DNA of 14,159 bases from an uncultured Veillonella sp. Lineage in GTDB: Bacteria; Bacillota; Negativicutes; Veillonellales; Veillonellaceae. The stretch is taken from the NCBI RefSeq assembly GCF_938010505.1, contig NZ_CALLVP010000146.1, positions 1-14,159 on the forward strand, read 5' to 3'. Below are positions 7,497 through 14,159 of this stretch, piece after piece. The notes below the pieces were generated by a model. That model was not told the origin of the DNA. It made no database searches and saw nothing but the letters and a program-made list of their open reading frames with translations. A program made the translations under genes and the position numbers. Every line of letters starts with the position of its first letter. Positions within the stretch are counted from its first letter, which is position 1.

Positions 7497-7531
7497 GCGT
7501 ATAGTTTGTAGTTTGTTATATGAGGTTTACC

Positions 7532-7636
7532 ATGATGAATTGGAGAGGGTTCATCTGGTATTGGGACTTACCGTATCGTCAGGAAAACGATGCGCGCCCG
7601 TATTTGTCATTTGAGGAGTTATCCCGATTGCTCTAG
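7532..7636 (+). CDS. Candidate 34-residue small protein, function unknown
   Basis: A short frame MMNWRGFIWYWDLPYRQEND... ending in LSFEELSRLL. It has a GAGG (7522-7525) six bases before the ATG at 7532, three tryptophans in the first 11 residues and an acidic/leucine-rich C-terminus. Local base use is richer in G+C than the flanks. It lies on the plus strand in the 364-base gap between the Rrf2 gene and the peroxiredoxin, which both run the other way. No promoter or terminator of its own is clear. It could be a real microprotein, part of the peroxiredoxin 3' untranslated region, or chance. I do not recognise it. Confidence 0.33.
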   Translation: MMNWRGFIWYWDLPYRQENDARPYLSFEELSRLL

Positions 7637-7658
7637 CATTTAAGTATAGGTTTCTTAA

Positions 7659-8222
7659 TTAGATTTTACCTACAAGATCAAGACCTGGTTTTAAAGTGTC
7701 TTTACCTGGTTTCCAACGTGCAGGGCACACTTGGTCGCCATGCTTAGCTACGAATTGAGCAGCTTGTACTTTACGAACCAATTCTTCAGCGGAACGACCG
7801 ATACCCATGTCATGGATTTCTGCTGTGCGTACGAAACCTTCAGGGTCTACTACGAATGTACCACGGTAAGCCATAGCGGATTCTTCTTGGAATACATCGA
7901 AGAAGTCAGCCAATTCATGTTTTTTGTCAGCTAACATGTAGTACTCGATTTTGTTGATGCTTGGAGAAGCATCAGACCATGCTTTGTGAACGAATTCGGA
8001 GTCACAAGATACGGAGTAAACTTCGCAACCCAATTCTTTCAACTCTGCATAGGAGTTTTGTACGTCTTCCAACTCAGTAGGGCATACGAATGTGAAGTCT
8101 GCTGGATAGAATACGAATACAGACCATTTACCCAACACGTCTGCAGTGCTAACTTTTACCAATTCAGGTTTTTTGAAAGCATCAAGTGTAAATTCAGGAA
8201 GTTGTTTACCGATAATAGACAT
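7659..8222 (-). CDS. ahpC: Typical 2-Cys peroxiredoxin, AhpC type
   Basis: Thiol peroxidase of 187 residues that reduces hydrogen peroxide, organic peroxides and possibly peroxynitrite in the cytoplasm. The peroxidatic Cys47 is in FYPADFTFVCPTE and the resolving Cys166 in GDQVCPARWKPG. GTFVVDPEG and the C-terminal GKDTLKPGLDLVGKI match AhpC. AAGGAGG sits seven bases ahead of the ATG, an excellent site consistent with high expression. No ahpF reductase lies beside it in this window, so its electron donor (AhpF or a thioredoxin system) is elsewhere. It has its own promoter and a leader of about 80 bases carrying an inverted repeat. C66 and C73 are additional cysteines of unknown importance. Naming as ahpC is by family. 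Confidence 0.94.
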   Translation of the reverse strand: MSIIGKQLPEFTLDAFKKPELVKVSTADVLGKWSVFVFYPADFTFVCPTELEDVQNSYAELKELGCEVYSVSCDSEFVHKAWSDASPSINKIEYYMLADKKHELADFFDVFQEESAMAYRGTFVVDPEGFVRTAEIHDMGIGRSAEELVRKVQAAQFVAKHGDQVCPARWKPGKDTLKPGLDLVGKI

Positions 8223-8270
8223 GTTATGTCCTCCTTATTTGAGTTCCAAATTTTAACAATTTATTAGTAT

Positions 8271-8287
8271 TGGTGTACTTAACACCA
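8271..8287. promoter_or_regulatory. Inverted repeat in the peroxiredoxin leader
   Basis: TGGTGT-ACTTA-ACACCA, a perfect 6-bp inverted repeat with a 5-base spacer, lying about 17-33 bases after the predicted transcription start. It could be a repressor operator or an mRNA stem. It does not resemble the PerR consensus. Confidence 0.4.
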
Positions 8288-8310
8288 CACCTATATCTAT
8301 CTTTGTCTAT

Positions 8311-8339
8311 ATAATAACAAATATCATTCAATATTGCAA
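8311..8339 (-). promoter_or_regulatory. Promoter of the peroxiredoxin gene
   Basis: Minus strand TTGCAA (8334-8339), 17-base gap, TATTAT (8311-8316, ATAATA on plus). Predicted start near 8304, about 80 bases before the ATG. Confidence 0.6.
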
Positions 8340-8391
8340 GCGTTATTTTTAAATTTATCGATATATTTTTCCAGCTTTTTTCGATGTAGGC

Positions 8392-8427
8392 AAAAAAAAA
8401 GAAAGATGCTCATTTCTGAGCATCTTT
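8392..8427 (-). terminator. Strong terminator of the argS-pyrG operon, overlapping a stop codon
   Basis: On the minus strand AAAGATGCTCA (8417-8427), GAAA loop, TGAGCATCTTT (8402-8412), then C and nine T residues (8392-8400). The TGA stop of the 71-residue gene (8410-8412) is the first three bases of the descending arm, so a terminating ribosome would cover the stem. Confidence 0.9.
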
Positions 8428-8625
8428 CTTCTTTTTACGTACTACAACAGACTTACTGTTCACAGTAGCGTGATCAAAAGCGATTAAACCCGCTATATTA
8501 GCAAGCCCTCTCCGTGCTATATGACCAGTTGTAGATTGTTCTTTTCCCGATTTACCATATACAAACTGCTCTAGTTTGAGTGCAGCTAATATAAATAAAC
8601 CTATAATAGATAAAATAGATCCCAT
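8410..8625 (-). CDS. Small membrane peptide downstream of pyrG
   Basis: A 71-residue hypothetical protein. Residues 3-17 (SILSIIGLFILAALK) form one membrane segment. The rest is hydrophilic and ends in a basic tail (VVVRKKKKDAQK), so the C-terminus is probably cytoplasmic. The ATG is nine bases after the pyrG stop with no clear ribosome binding site in the gap (ATTAAAGCG), suggesting translational coupling or weak translation. The operon terminator overlaps its last codons, which supports a genuine gene end. Function unknown; the position after pyrG does not define it. Confidence 0.6.
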   Translation of the reverse strand: MGSILSIIGLFILAALKLEQFVYGKSGKEQSTTGHIARRGLANIAGLIAFDHATVNSKSVVVRKKKKDAQK

Positions 8626-8634
8626 CGCTTTAAT

Positions 8635-10245
8635 CTATTTTTTAAGTTCTAAGATTGCATCTACTAAACCACGGAATAATGGATGTGCATTATTTGGGCG
8701 AGATTTAAGTTCTGGATGCGCTTGTGTAGCGATGAAGAATGGATGGTTTTTTACTTCAATGCTTTCAACAAGGCGGCCATCTGGAGATGTACCGGAAATC
8801 ACAAGCCCTGCATCGGTCAATTGTTGACGGTATTCATTGTTGAACTCATAGCGATGGCGATGACGTTCATAAATCAAATCTTCCCCATAAGCTTCGTGAG
8901 TTTTCGTACCGGCTTCCACTTTGCATGGGTAGATACCTAGGCGCATTGTACCGCCTTTTTTATCTACATCAACTTGATCACTCATCAAGTCAATTACTTT
9001 ATATTTTGCGCTTTCATCAAATTCGCTAGATGTAGCACCTTCCATGCCGCATACATTGCGAGCAAATTCCATTACTGCAGATTGCATACCAAGGCATAGG
9101 CCGAGGTATGGAATATTATTTTCACGAGCGTATTGGATTGTGCGGATTTTACCTTCTACACCACGAGAACCAAAGCCACCAGGCACGATGATACCTTCAA
9201 CACCATCAAACACCTCTTTAGGATCTACAGATGTATCATCAAGTTCTTCGGAATCAATCCAACGAATATTTACTTTAGTACCTGTAGCAATACCAGCATG
9301 ATCTAGAGCTTCAACTACGGATAAATACGCATCATGCAATGCTACATATTTACCAACAATAGCAACTGTAATATCTTTGCTAGGATTCAAGATTTTATGA
9401 ACCATTTCTTTCCATGCAGTCATATCGCAAGGACGATCTTCAAGGCCTAATTTTTTGATAACAATATCGTCAAGGCCTTGGTCTTGCATCATCAATGGCA
9501 CTTCATAGATGGAGCTACAAGTTTGGTTTTCAATAACTGCTTCAGTTTCTACGTCGCAGAACAAAGCAAGTTTTTCTTTCATATCGTCAGAGATATGTTT
9601 TTCGCTACGGCATACCAAGATATCTGGTTGTATACCGATGCTGCGCAATTCTTTTACGCTATGTTGTGTAGGTTTAGTTTTCAACTCACCTGCAGCATTG
9701 ATGTATGGTACCAATGTAACATGAATATAAAGTACGTCATTACGGCCTACTTCTTTTTTCACTTGGCGGATGGCTTCCATGAATGGCAAGCTTTCAATAT
9801 CACCTACTGTACCACCGATTTCAGTAATAACTACATCAGCGTTATCCTCTTTACCTACGCGATATACGTTTTGTTTAATTTCGTTTGTAATGTGTGGAAT
9901 TACTTGTACAGTGCTACCCAAGTAATCACCTTTACGTTCTTTATTGATTACAGACCAATATACTTTACCAGCTGTAATATTAGACCGTTTGCTAAGGTTA
10001 ATATCGATAAAGCGTTCATAATGACCCAAATCAAGGTCCGTTTCGGCTCCGTCATCTGTTACGAATACTTCACCATGTTGGTAAGGGCTCATCGTACCAG
10101 GGTCGATATTAATGTATGGATCAAATTTTTGAATCGTTACATTGAAACCGCGGTTTTTTAGTAAGCGACCCAAAGATGCTGCTGTAATCCCCTTCCCAAG
10201 AGAAGAAACAACGCCGCCAGTTACGAAAATATACTTAGTTGCCAT
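8635..10245 (-). CDS. pyrG: CTP synthase (glutamine-hydrolysing)
   Basis: Makes CTP from UTP, ATP and glutamine in pyrimidine nucleotide synthesis. 536 residues from the ATG at 10245, the usual length. The N-terminal synthetase domain starts ATKYIFVTGGVVSSLGKG with the ATP loop, and GTVGDIESLPFMEA follows. The C-terminal class I glutamine amidotransferase domain has the nucleophile Cys384 in LGLCLGMQ and the late QAHPE histidine/glutamate pair. A GTG at 10257 would lengthen the protein by four residues, but it lies inside the AGGTGGGAGG ribosome binding site, so the ATG is chosen. The gene starts 15 bases after the argS stop and is followed nine bases later by a small membrane peptide, all in one operon. 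Confidence 0.97.
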   Translation of the reverse strand: MATKYIFVTGGVVSSLGKGITAASLGRLLKNRGFNVTIQKFDPYINIDPGTMSPYQHGEVFVTDDGAETDLDLGHYERFIDINLSKRSNITAGKVYWSVINKERKGDYLGSTVQVIPHITNEIKQNVYRVGKEDNADVVITEIGGTVGDIESLPFMEAIRQVKKEVGRNDVLYIHVTLVPYINAAGELKTKPTQHSVKELRSIGIQPDILVCRSEKHISDDMKEKLALFCDVETEAVIENQTCSSIYEVPLMMQDQGLDDIVIKKLGLEDRPCDMTAWKEMVHKILNPSKDITVAIVGKYVALHDAYLSVVEALDHAGIATGTKVNIRWIDSEELDDTSVDPKEVFDGVEGIIVPGGFGSRGVEGKIRTIQYARENNIPYLGLCLGMQSAVMEFARNVCGMEGATSSEFDESAKYKVIDLMSDQVDVDKKGGTMRLGIYPCKVEAGTKTHEAYGEDLIYERHRHRYEFNNEYRQQLTDAGLVISGTSPDGRLVESIEVKNHPFFIATQAHPELKSRPNNAHPLFRGLVDAILELKK

Positions 10246-10260
10246 GATGCCTCCCACCTA

Positions 10261-11994
10261 TTACATTTTTTCCGGAGCGGAAATACCTAAAATACCCAAG
10301 CCTTGACGAAGAACGAGGGCAATCGCTGTGATTAAACCAAGACGAGCTTGTTGCAACGCTGGATCTACGCCAATGATACGACCTTGACGGTAGAATGAAT
10401 GGAACATGCTTGCCAAATCGTATAAGTACCGAGCAATACGATGAGGTGCACGATGTTCAGCAGCTTGAACTACCTCTTCTGGATATTCAGCTAATTTCTT
10501 AATTAATTCTAATTCCATTTCACTTGTAAGCGTTGTGAAATCAGTGTCACTATAATCACCAAATGCGATGCCGGCTTCACGCACTTGGTTGTAAATGCTA
10601 TGAATACGAGCATGAGCATATTGGATATAATACACTGGATTGTCATTACTGCGAGATTTTGCCAAATTAATATCGAAATCAAGTTGGCTATCCAAGGAAC
10701 GCATCAAGAAGAAGTAACGAGACGCATCTACACCAACTTCATCGATTAATTCATCCAATGTAACGCTATCACCGCTACGTTTAGACAATTTAACTAGTTC
10801 CCCATCGCGGAACAATGCTACCATCTGTAATAACAAAACTGTTAATTGATCTGGGTCATAACCAAAAGCAGCCATAGCAGCTTTTACACGGCATACATAA
10901 CCATGGTGGTCAGCGCCCCAAATATCAATCATTTCTTTAAAGCCACGATCAAATTTATTGCGATGATATGCAATATCTGCCGCCAAATATGTAGGAACCC
11001 CGTTATCACGAATAACAACGCGGTCTTTATCATCCCCATAATCAGTAGATTTAAGCCATAAGGCACCATCTTTTTCATATACTTTGCCAAGAACCTTCAA
11101 GGCCTCTATGGAATGGTAAATTTCCTCAGTTTCGTGAACTGTACGTTCAGAGAACCAATGATCGAATGTAACGCGGAAGTTTCTTAAAGTTTCCTCTAGG
11201 CGAGCTAATTTTTCTTTTAAGCCCTCTTCCTTGAACAATGCTACGCGATCAGCTTCAGTCATAGCATTTAATTTTTCAAAGCCTTCACGTTCTGCAATAG
11301 CTTTTGCCGTTTCAATAATATCTGGACCACGATAGCCATTTTCAGGGAACACTAATGCCCCTTCTGAAATATCGAACTCAGGCATGGAACCATCTTCATT
11401 GCATTTAGGCGGAAATACTAATGTAGCTCCTTGTAACTCTTGGAAACGGTACTCAATGGAAATAGCCATGTTGTCGATTTGGTTACCCGCATCATTGATA
11501 TAGTACTCGGATTGTACATTGTAACCCGCTGCACGCAACAAGTTCACAAGAGCACTACCGTACGCAGCACCGCGACCATGACCAACATGCAAAGGGCCTG
11601 TGGGGTTCGCACTTACGTACTCTACTTGAATCGTATCGCGCACACGCAATGGTTGAACACCATACTCAGTACCAGCATTCAAAATGGCTTTCAACGTATC
11701 GTATACCATGTCAGATTTCAAGAAAAAGTTAATGAAACCTGCACCAGCAACCTCGGCACGTTCAAGCCAATCAAAGTTCATATGGCTAATCAAAGCCTCT
11801 GCAATAGCGCGAGGGTTTTGACGAGCTACACGAGCGGATTGCATAGCGATGTTTGTGGAAAAATCACCGAATTCTTTTTGAGGTGGCACTTCGAGAACGA
11901 TTTCTGGATATTCCCCAGCTGGTAAACCACCGCTGTTAATCGTATCTTGTAATGCCTGTTCAATCCCCGATTTCAGGATTTCCTTCATGTTCAT
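10261..11994 (-). CDS. argS: Arginyl-tRNA synthetase
   Basis: Class I aminoacyl-tRNA synthetase charging tRNA-Arg, 577 residues. In order: an N-terminal Add-1-type tRNA-binding domain (1-110), the HIGH motif as HVGH at 136-139 in SANPTGPLHVGHGRG, the KMSKS-like motif as KLSK at 402-405 in GELVKLSKRSGD, and a C-terminal anticodon-binding DALR domain with NPVYYIQYAHAR and FHSFYR. The start at 11994 has GGGAGG nine bases upstream; a second ATG two codons later is possible. That ribosome binding site and the first 35 bases lie inside the end of the preceding DUF1934 gene. Residues about 188-222 hold an extra stretch with two LVFP elements (see findings). pyrG follows by 15 bases. Confidence 0.97.
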   Translation of the reverse strand: MNMKEILKSGIEQALQDTINSGGLPAGEYPEIVLEVPPQKEFGDFSTNIAMQSARVARQNPRAIAEALISHMNFDWLERAEVAGAGFINFFLKSDMVYDTLKAILNAGTEYGVQPLRVRDTIQVEYVSANPTGPLHVGHGRGAAYGSALVNLLRAAGYNVQSEYYINDAGNQIDNMAISIEYRFQELQGATLVFPPKCNEDGSMPEFDISEGALVFPENGYRGPDIIETAKAIAEREGFEKLNAMTEADRVALFKEEGLKEKLARLEETLRNFRVTFDHWFSERTVHETEEIYHSIEALKVLGKVYEKDGALWLKSTDYGDDKDRVVIRDNGVPTYLAADIAYHRNKFDRGFKEMIDIWGADHHGYVCRVKAAMAAFGYDPDQLTVLLLQMVALFRDGELVKLSKRSGDSVTLDELIDEVGVDASRYFFLMRSLDSQLDFDINLAKSRSNDNPVYYIQYAHARIHSIYNQVREAGIAFGDYSDTDFTTLTSEMELELIKKLAEYPEEVVQAAEHRAPHRIARYLYDLASMFHSFYRQGRIIGVDPALQQARLGLITAIALVLRQGLGILGISAPEKM

Positions 11995-12418
11995 GCTCTG
12001 TATCCTCCCGCACGTCTATATCTAACTGATTATAAAATTGCCATTCACCTTCGACGGAAATATCATATCCTAAATGAACATGACCTACGCCTTCGTGAAA
12101 GTCTACTGTTAATTCATGAGTATTTACGGCCATGTGTAAATCACCATACGGTGTTTCATACACAGATTCACGCTCTTCACCACGGGCGTATTGATGACGC
12201 ATATTTACAGCCCCTGTTCGGAGCAACACAATAGAGTCATCTTGAATTTTAATGGTTGTCTTTACCCCATCTAAGCCAGTCACACTGGACTCTTCATAAC
12301 GCACATACTGGGCATTACCCTTTTCGTATGACGTACCTGGGGAAATCAGTTCCACTACGGTATCCTTGCCGTCCATATCTCGTTGTACACTTTTTACGGA
12401 CACTAGAACCCGCTTCAT
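11960..12418 (-). CDS. DUF1934 (YwiB-like) beta-barrel protein
   Basis: A 152-residue protein resembling the DUF1934/YwiB family, small cytoplasmic beta-barrel proteins of unknown function commonly found next to argS in Firmicutes. Visible features: the start MKRVLVSVKSVQRDMDG, an ETPYGDLHMAVNTHELTVDF segment and GYDISVEGEWQFYNQLDIDV near the end, alternating strand-like patterns with no membrane segment or signal peptide. The tail (REDTEHEHEGNPEIGD) is acidic and overlaps the argS start by 35 bases in another frame, so its translation probably couples to argS. GGAGG lies six bases before the ATG, with a TATAAT box further upstream, making this the first gene of the argS-pyrG operon. Confidence 0.85.
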   Translation of the reverse strand: MKRVLVSVKSVQRDMDGKDTVVELISPGTSYEKGNAQYVRYEESSVTGLDGVKTTIKIQDDSIVLLRTGAVNMRHQYARGEERESVYETPYGDLHMAVNTHELTVDFHEGVGHVHLGYDISVEGEWQFYNQLDIDVREDTEHEHEGNPEIGD

Positions 12419-12451
12419 TCTTCAACCTCCATGGTAGTAATTAATCATCAT

Positions 12452-12460
12452 ATTATACCA
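12452..12460 (-). promoter_or_regulatory. Extended -10 promoter of the DUF1934-argS-pyrG operon
   Basis: Minus strand TGGTATAAT, an extended -10 box (TGnTATAAT), 33 bases before the ATG at 12418. No good -35 hexamer is found at 17 bases, which extended -10 promoters can lack. It lies just past the GIY-YIG gene stop at 12471, with no terminator between, so read-through from upstream is also possible. Confidence 0.6.
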
Positions 12461-12470
12461 TATTCAAGGA

Positions 12471-12869
12471 CTATTTTGCACCCTTAATGAGCCTCAATTT
12501 CTTAGGCTTTGTCATCTGTTTAATGGCATATTCTCTACGTTGTGCCGCTTGTTTTTCGTGAAAGCTTTCAGCATATACCAAGGCCACAGGACGACGGCCG
12601 CGAGTATACTTCGCACCTCCAGGAATATGTCCATTATGAGCATCCATCCGACGTTTAAGATCGGTAGTCCATCCACAATACAAAGAATCATCAGAGCAAC
12701 GCACTAAATAAATATAGTGCATTTCTTCTGATTCATCGCCTTGATTACTAGCGTCGTTCAAGATTGCATCACAATCTACAATTATACCTTGTACCTCTTG
12801 TGTAGATGGGCATTCACCAGTAAGAGACTCTCGAGAAGTACTTTTCTTATTTGCCATTTTTAGCATCAT
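12471..12869 (-). CDS. GIY-YIG domain protein (UPF0213/YhbQ-like) with N-terminal extension
   Basis: A single-domain GIY-YIG protein. From residue 50: MHYIYLVRCSDDSLYCGWT, where YIY and YCG are the GIY and YIG elements, then DLKRRMDAHN with the conserved arginine and a later glutamate in HEKQAAQRREYAIKQ. Family members are usually 80-100 residues and start right at the domain. Here the open frame adds 49 polar, acidic residues. The ATG at 12722 is the family-like start but has only AGAAG upstream. The ATGs at 12869 and 12857 overlap the end of the preceding isomerase gene (stop 12847) and would rely on coupling. I give the longest form, but the start is undecided. Nuclease activity is inferred from the family and its biological role is unclear. 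Confidence 0.8.
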   Translation of the reverse strand: MMLKMANKKSTSRESLTGECPSTQEVQGIIVDCDAILNDASNQGDESEEMHYIYLVRCSDDSLYCGWTTDLKRRMDAHNGHIPGGAKYTRGRRPVALVYAESFHEKQAAQRREYAIKQMTKPKKLRLIKGAK

Positions 12870-13488
12870 CAGTAATCGGTTCCAATATAATGGAATTGAT
12901 GATTACTGGTTCAACTGGTTTATCATTACGACCAGTCTTAACCTTGCCGATTTTTTCGACTACGTCCATCCCTTGTACAACAGTACCAAAAATAGTGTGT
13001 TTATTATCTAACCAATCCGTAGGACCCAAGGTAATGAAAAATTGAGAGCCCCCAGTGTTAGGACCACGGTTAGCCATGGCAAGAACACCCATTTTATTGA
13101 AATGTAAATCATTAGAAAATTCATCAGGAATTGTATAACCAGGACCCCCGGCACCCGTACCGTCTGGATCCCCACCTTGAATCATAAAACCTTCAATTAC
13201 ACGGTGGAATGTAACACCGTTATAGAAGCCTTTTTTTACGAGGTAGTCAAAATTTTTAACCGTAATCGGAGCTTTAGAGCCTAACAAACGAACCTTAAAC
13301 TGACCATAATTTGTATCAAAAATAGCGTATTCATCAGCAATCGGCGCATTCGTAAAATTAGGCATCGCCACAGTTTCTGCTTTCACAGTATTACCTTGTG
13401 GTTGCTCCCCACTTTTTGTACCACATGCTGTTGTACCAAGCACTGTAATCCCCAACATTGCGCATAAAGCCAAGCGTTTCCAGTTCAT
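12847..13488 (-). CDS. Cyclophilin-type peptidyl-prolyl isomerase, probable lipoprotein
   Basis: Catalyses cis-trans isomerisation of prolyl bonds, here probably outside the cytoplasmic membrane. 213 residues from the ATG at 13488. A hydrophobic N-terminus (LALCAMLGITVLGTTAC) ends at Cys22. The lipobox TTAC is atypical at the -3 position, so lipid attachment is likely but not certain. After a flexible linker, the cyclophilin domain runs from about residue 52 to 205 with FHRVIEGFMIQGGD (catalytic Arg96, Gln104), GSQFFIT and the WLDNKHTIFG segment. An ATG at 13500 is in frame but has no ribosome binding site. GGGGGG sits five bases ahead of 13488, so 13488 is chosen. It overlaps the GIY-YIG gene downstream by up to 23 bases. 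Confidence 0.93.
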   Translation of the reverse strand: MNWKRLALCAMLGITVLGTTACGTKSGEQPQGNTVKAETVAMPNFTNAPIADEYAIFDTNYGQFKVRLLGSKAPITVKNFDYLVKKGFYNGVTFHRVIEGFMIQGGDPDGTGAGGPGYTIPDEFSNDLHFNKMGVLAMANRGPNTGGSQFFITLGPTDWLDNKHTIFGTVVQGMDVVEKIGKVKTGRNDKPVEPVIINSIILEPITDDAKNGK

Positions 13489-13547
13489 ATGTCCCCCCAT
13501 ACTGATATTATATATATCTAACTGTATATTTAAAATTTACATAGAAA

Positions 13548-13577
13548 AGCCGCTCAACCCGTGAGCGGCTCTTTTTT
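13548..13577. terminator. Terminator-like hairpin just upstream of the isomerase gene
   Basis: AGCCGCTCA (13548-13556), loop ACCCG, TGAGCGGCT (13562-13570), then C and six T on the plus strand; the minus strand reads TTTTC after the stem. There is no plus-strand gene to end here. On the minus strand a TATAAT box (13588-13593) lies only about 10-20 bases ahead, so the hairpin could instead form the 5' end of the isomerase mRNA. It may also back up the terminator at 13662-13695. Confidence 0.7.
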
Positions 13578-13661
13578 AGTATATCATATTATACGCCTAT
13601 TGGAATTAAAAATATTTAAAAAAATTATTTAACTGAGACAAAAGCCTTTCAGATATATAAC

Positions 13662-13695
13662 AAAAAACAGAGCTCCTAAAGGAGCTCTGTTTTTT
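13662..13695 (-). terminator. Bidirectional-looking terminator of the partial gene at the right edge
   Basis: AAAAAACAGAGCTCC, TAAA loop, GGAGCTCTGTTTTTT: a perfect 15-bp stem including the A and T runs, 33 bases beyond the stop of the minus-strand gene at 13728. Confidence 0.9.
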
Positions 13696-13727
13696 ATAAC
13701 CATTATATTCTCACTAATTGTATCCGA

Positions 13728-14159
13728 TTATTTACCATCGAATTGATCTGGAGTTGTATTGTTATACGTTTCAATATAGCTATTGAAATATTGAATCATA
13801 CCGTTAAGGTTATTTTCGTTAGGGTCTGCAAGTACTTGACGAATAGCACCGATTACGGAGTTATAATTATCTACTAGTACTTCACCACGATCATTATTTA
13901 TGCTCTTAAGCAATGTTTGAATTTCAGTAAGTTCTTTTTCTACAGCTGCTTTATCCGCTTTTTGTGGAGCTTGTTCTAAGTTTTCCACAAGAGTAGTCAA
14001 GCGAAGTGTAGATTCCATTGCTGCCGCATAGCCTTTTTTACCTTCTTTTTTCAATTTTTCAATTTGTTTCTTAGTTTGTTCAGTGTTAGTTTTATTAAGA
14101 ACTTCATTGAACTTCGCATAAGCTGCATCGAATTTTTCTACTTGTGCTACGTATTTAGC
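13728..14159 (-). CDS. Helical protein of unknown function (N-terminus outside window)
   Basis: The frame is open to the window edge, giving 143 visible residues. The TTG at 14054 is internal (35 more sense codons lie ahead of it), so no start is visible. The visible part is charged and strongly helical (AKYVAQVEKFDAAYAKFNEVL, KKQIEKLKKEGKKGYAAAME, ADKAAVEKELTEIQTLLKSI), then a shorter second half ending SYIETYNNTTPDQFDGK. No cysteine and no membrane segment is visible. It could be the soluble part of an exported or lipoprotein-type protein, since such helical bundles are common there, but the N-terminus that would decide is missing. I do not recognise a family. Confidence 0.75.
   Translation of the reverse strand, partial: AKYVAQVEKFDAAYAKFNEVLNKTNTEQTKKQIEKLKKEGKKGYAAAMESTLRLTTLVENLEQAPQKADKAAVEKELTEIQTLLKSINNDRGEVLVDNYNSVIGAIRQVLADPNENNLNGMIQYFNSYIETYNNTTPDQFDGK

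Noticed and set aside
7563..7621. Minus-strand 19-codon frame (MTNTGAHRFPDD...) in the same gap as the candidate microprotein
   Set aside because: No ribosome binding site, and shorter than the plus-strand frame which has one.
9478..10161. 227-codon open frame on the plus strand
   Set aside because: It is antisense to conserved CTP synthase codons, has no ribosome binding site and an implausible composition rich in F, Y and C.
11440..11925. 161-codon open frame on the plus strand
   Set aside because: Lies wholly antisense to arginyl-tRNA synthetase with no start signal or family resemblance.

Overview
The window looks like a chromosomal stretch of a Veillonella-like Negativicute (a diderm, AT-rich Firmicute). 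This is inference from overall gene content, strong AGGAGG-type ribosome binding sites, low-GC intergenic DNA with T-tailed hairpins, and a large secreted coiled-coil protein. No sequence search was possible, so the genus is probable rather than shown.

Layout. Two plus-strand genes come first: the 3' part of a fructose-type PTS permease (1-1559), then an AT-rich gap of about 490 bases, then a 1186-residue exported protein (2052-5612). That protein joins a long alanine/glutamine/arginine-rich coiled coil, encoded by 60-bp tandem repeats, to a tannase/feruloyl-esterase-like alpha/beta hydrolase domain. Everything further right that is well supported lies on the minus strand. From right to left in transcription order these are: a partial helical protein of unknown function (13728 to the window end); a cyclophilin-type peptidyl-prolyl isomerase that is probably a lipoprotein, overlapping a GIY-YIG family protein; a DUF1934/YwiB-like protein, argS, pyrG and a 71-residue membrane peptide in one tight operon ending in a strong terminator; a 2-Cys peroxiredoxin; and an Rrf2-family regulator followed 15 bases later by cysK.

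How the genes work together. The Rrf2 regulator lacks cysteines, sits directly ahead of cysK, and has an inverted repeat just downstream of a near-consensus promoter. This fits autoregulated, CymR-like control of cysteine synthesis. The DUF1934-argS-pyrG operon is housekeeping (arginyl-tRNA and CTP supply), with very short gaps and one 35-base overlap. For cysK, pyrG and the isomerase, the longest possible start would swallow or precede the ribosome binding site, so shorter starts are given.

Most unusual items: the coiled-coil/hydrolase fusion with its repeat tract; a transcription terminator between the PTS gene and the fusion gene whose loop appears duplicated around a 43-bp palindromic element resembling an IS3-type end; a possible 34-residue tryptophan-rich small protein at 7532-7636; and a terminator whose stem contains the stop codon of the gene it ends.
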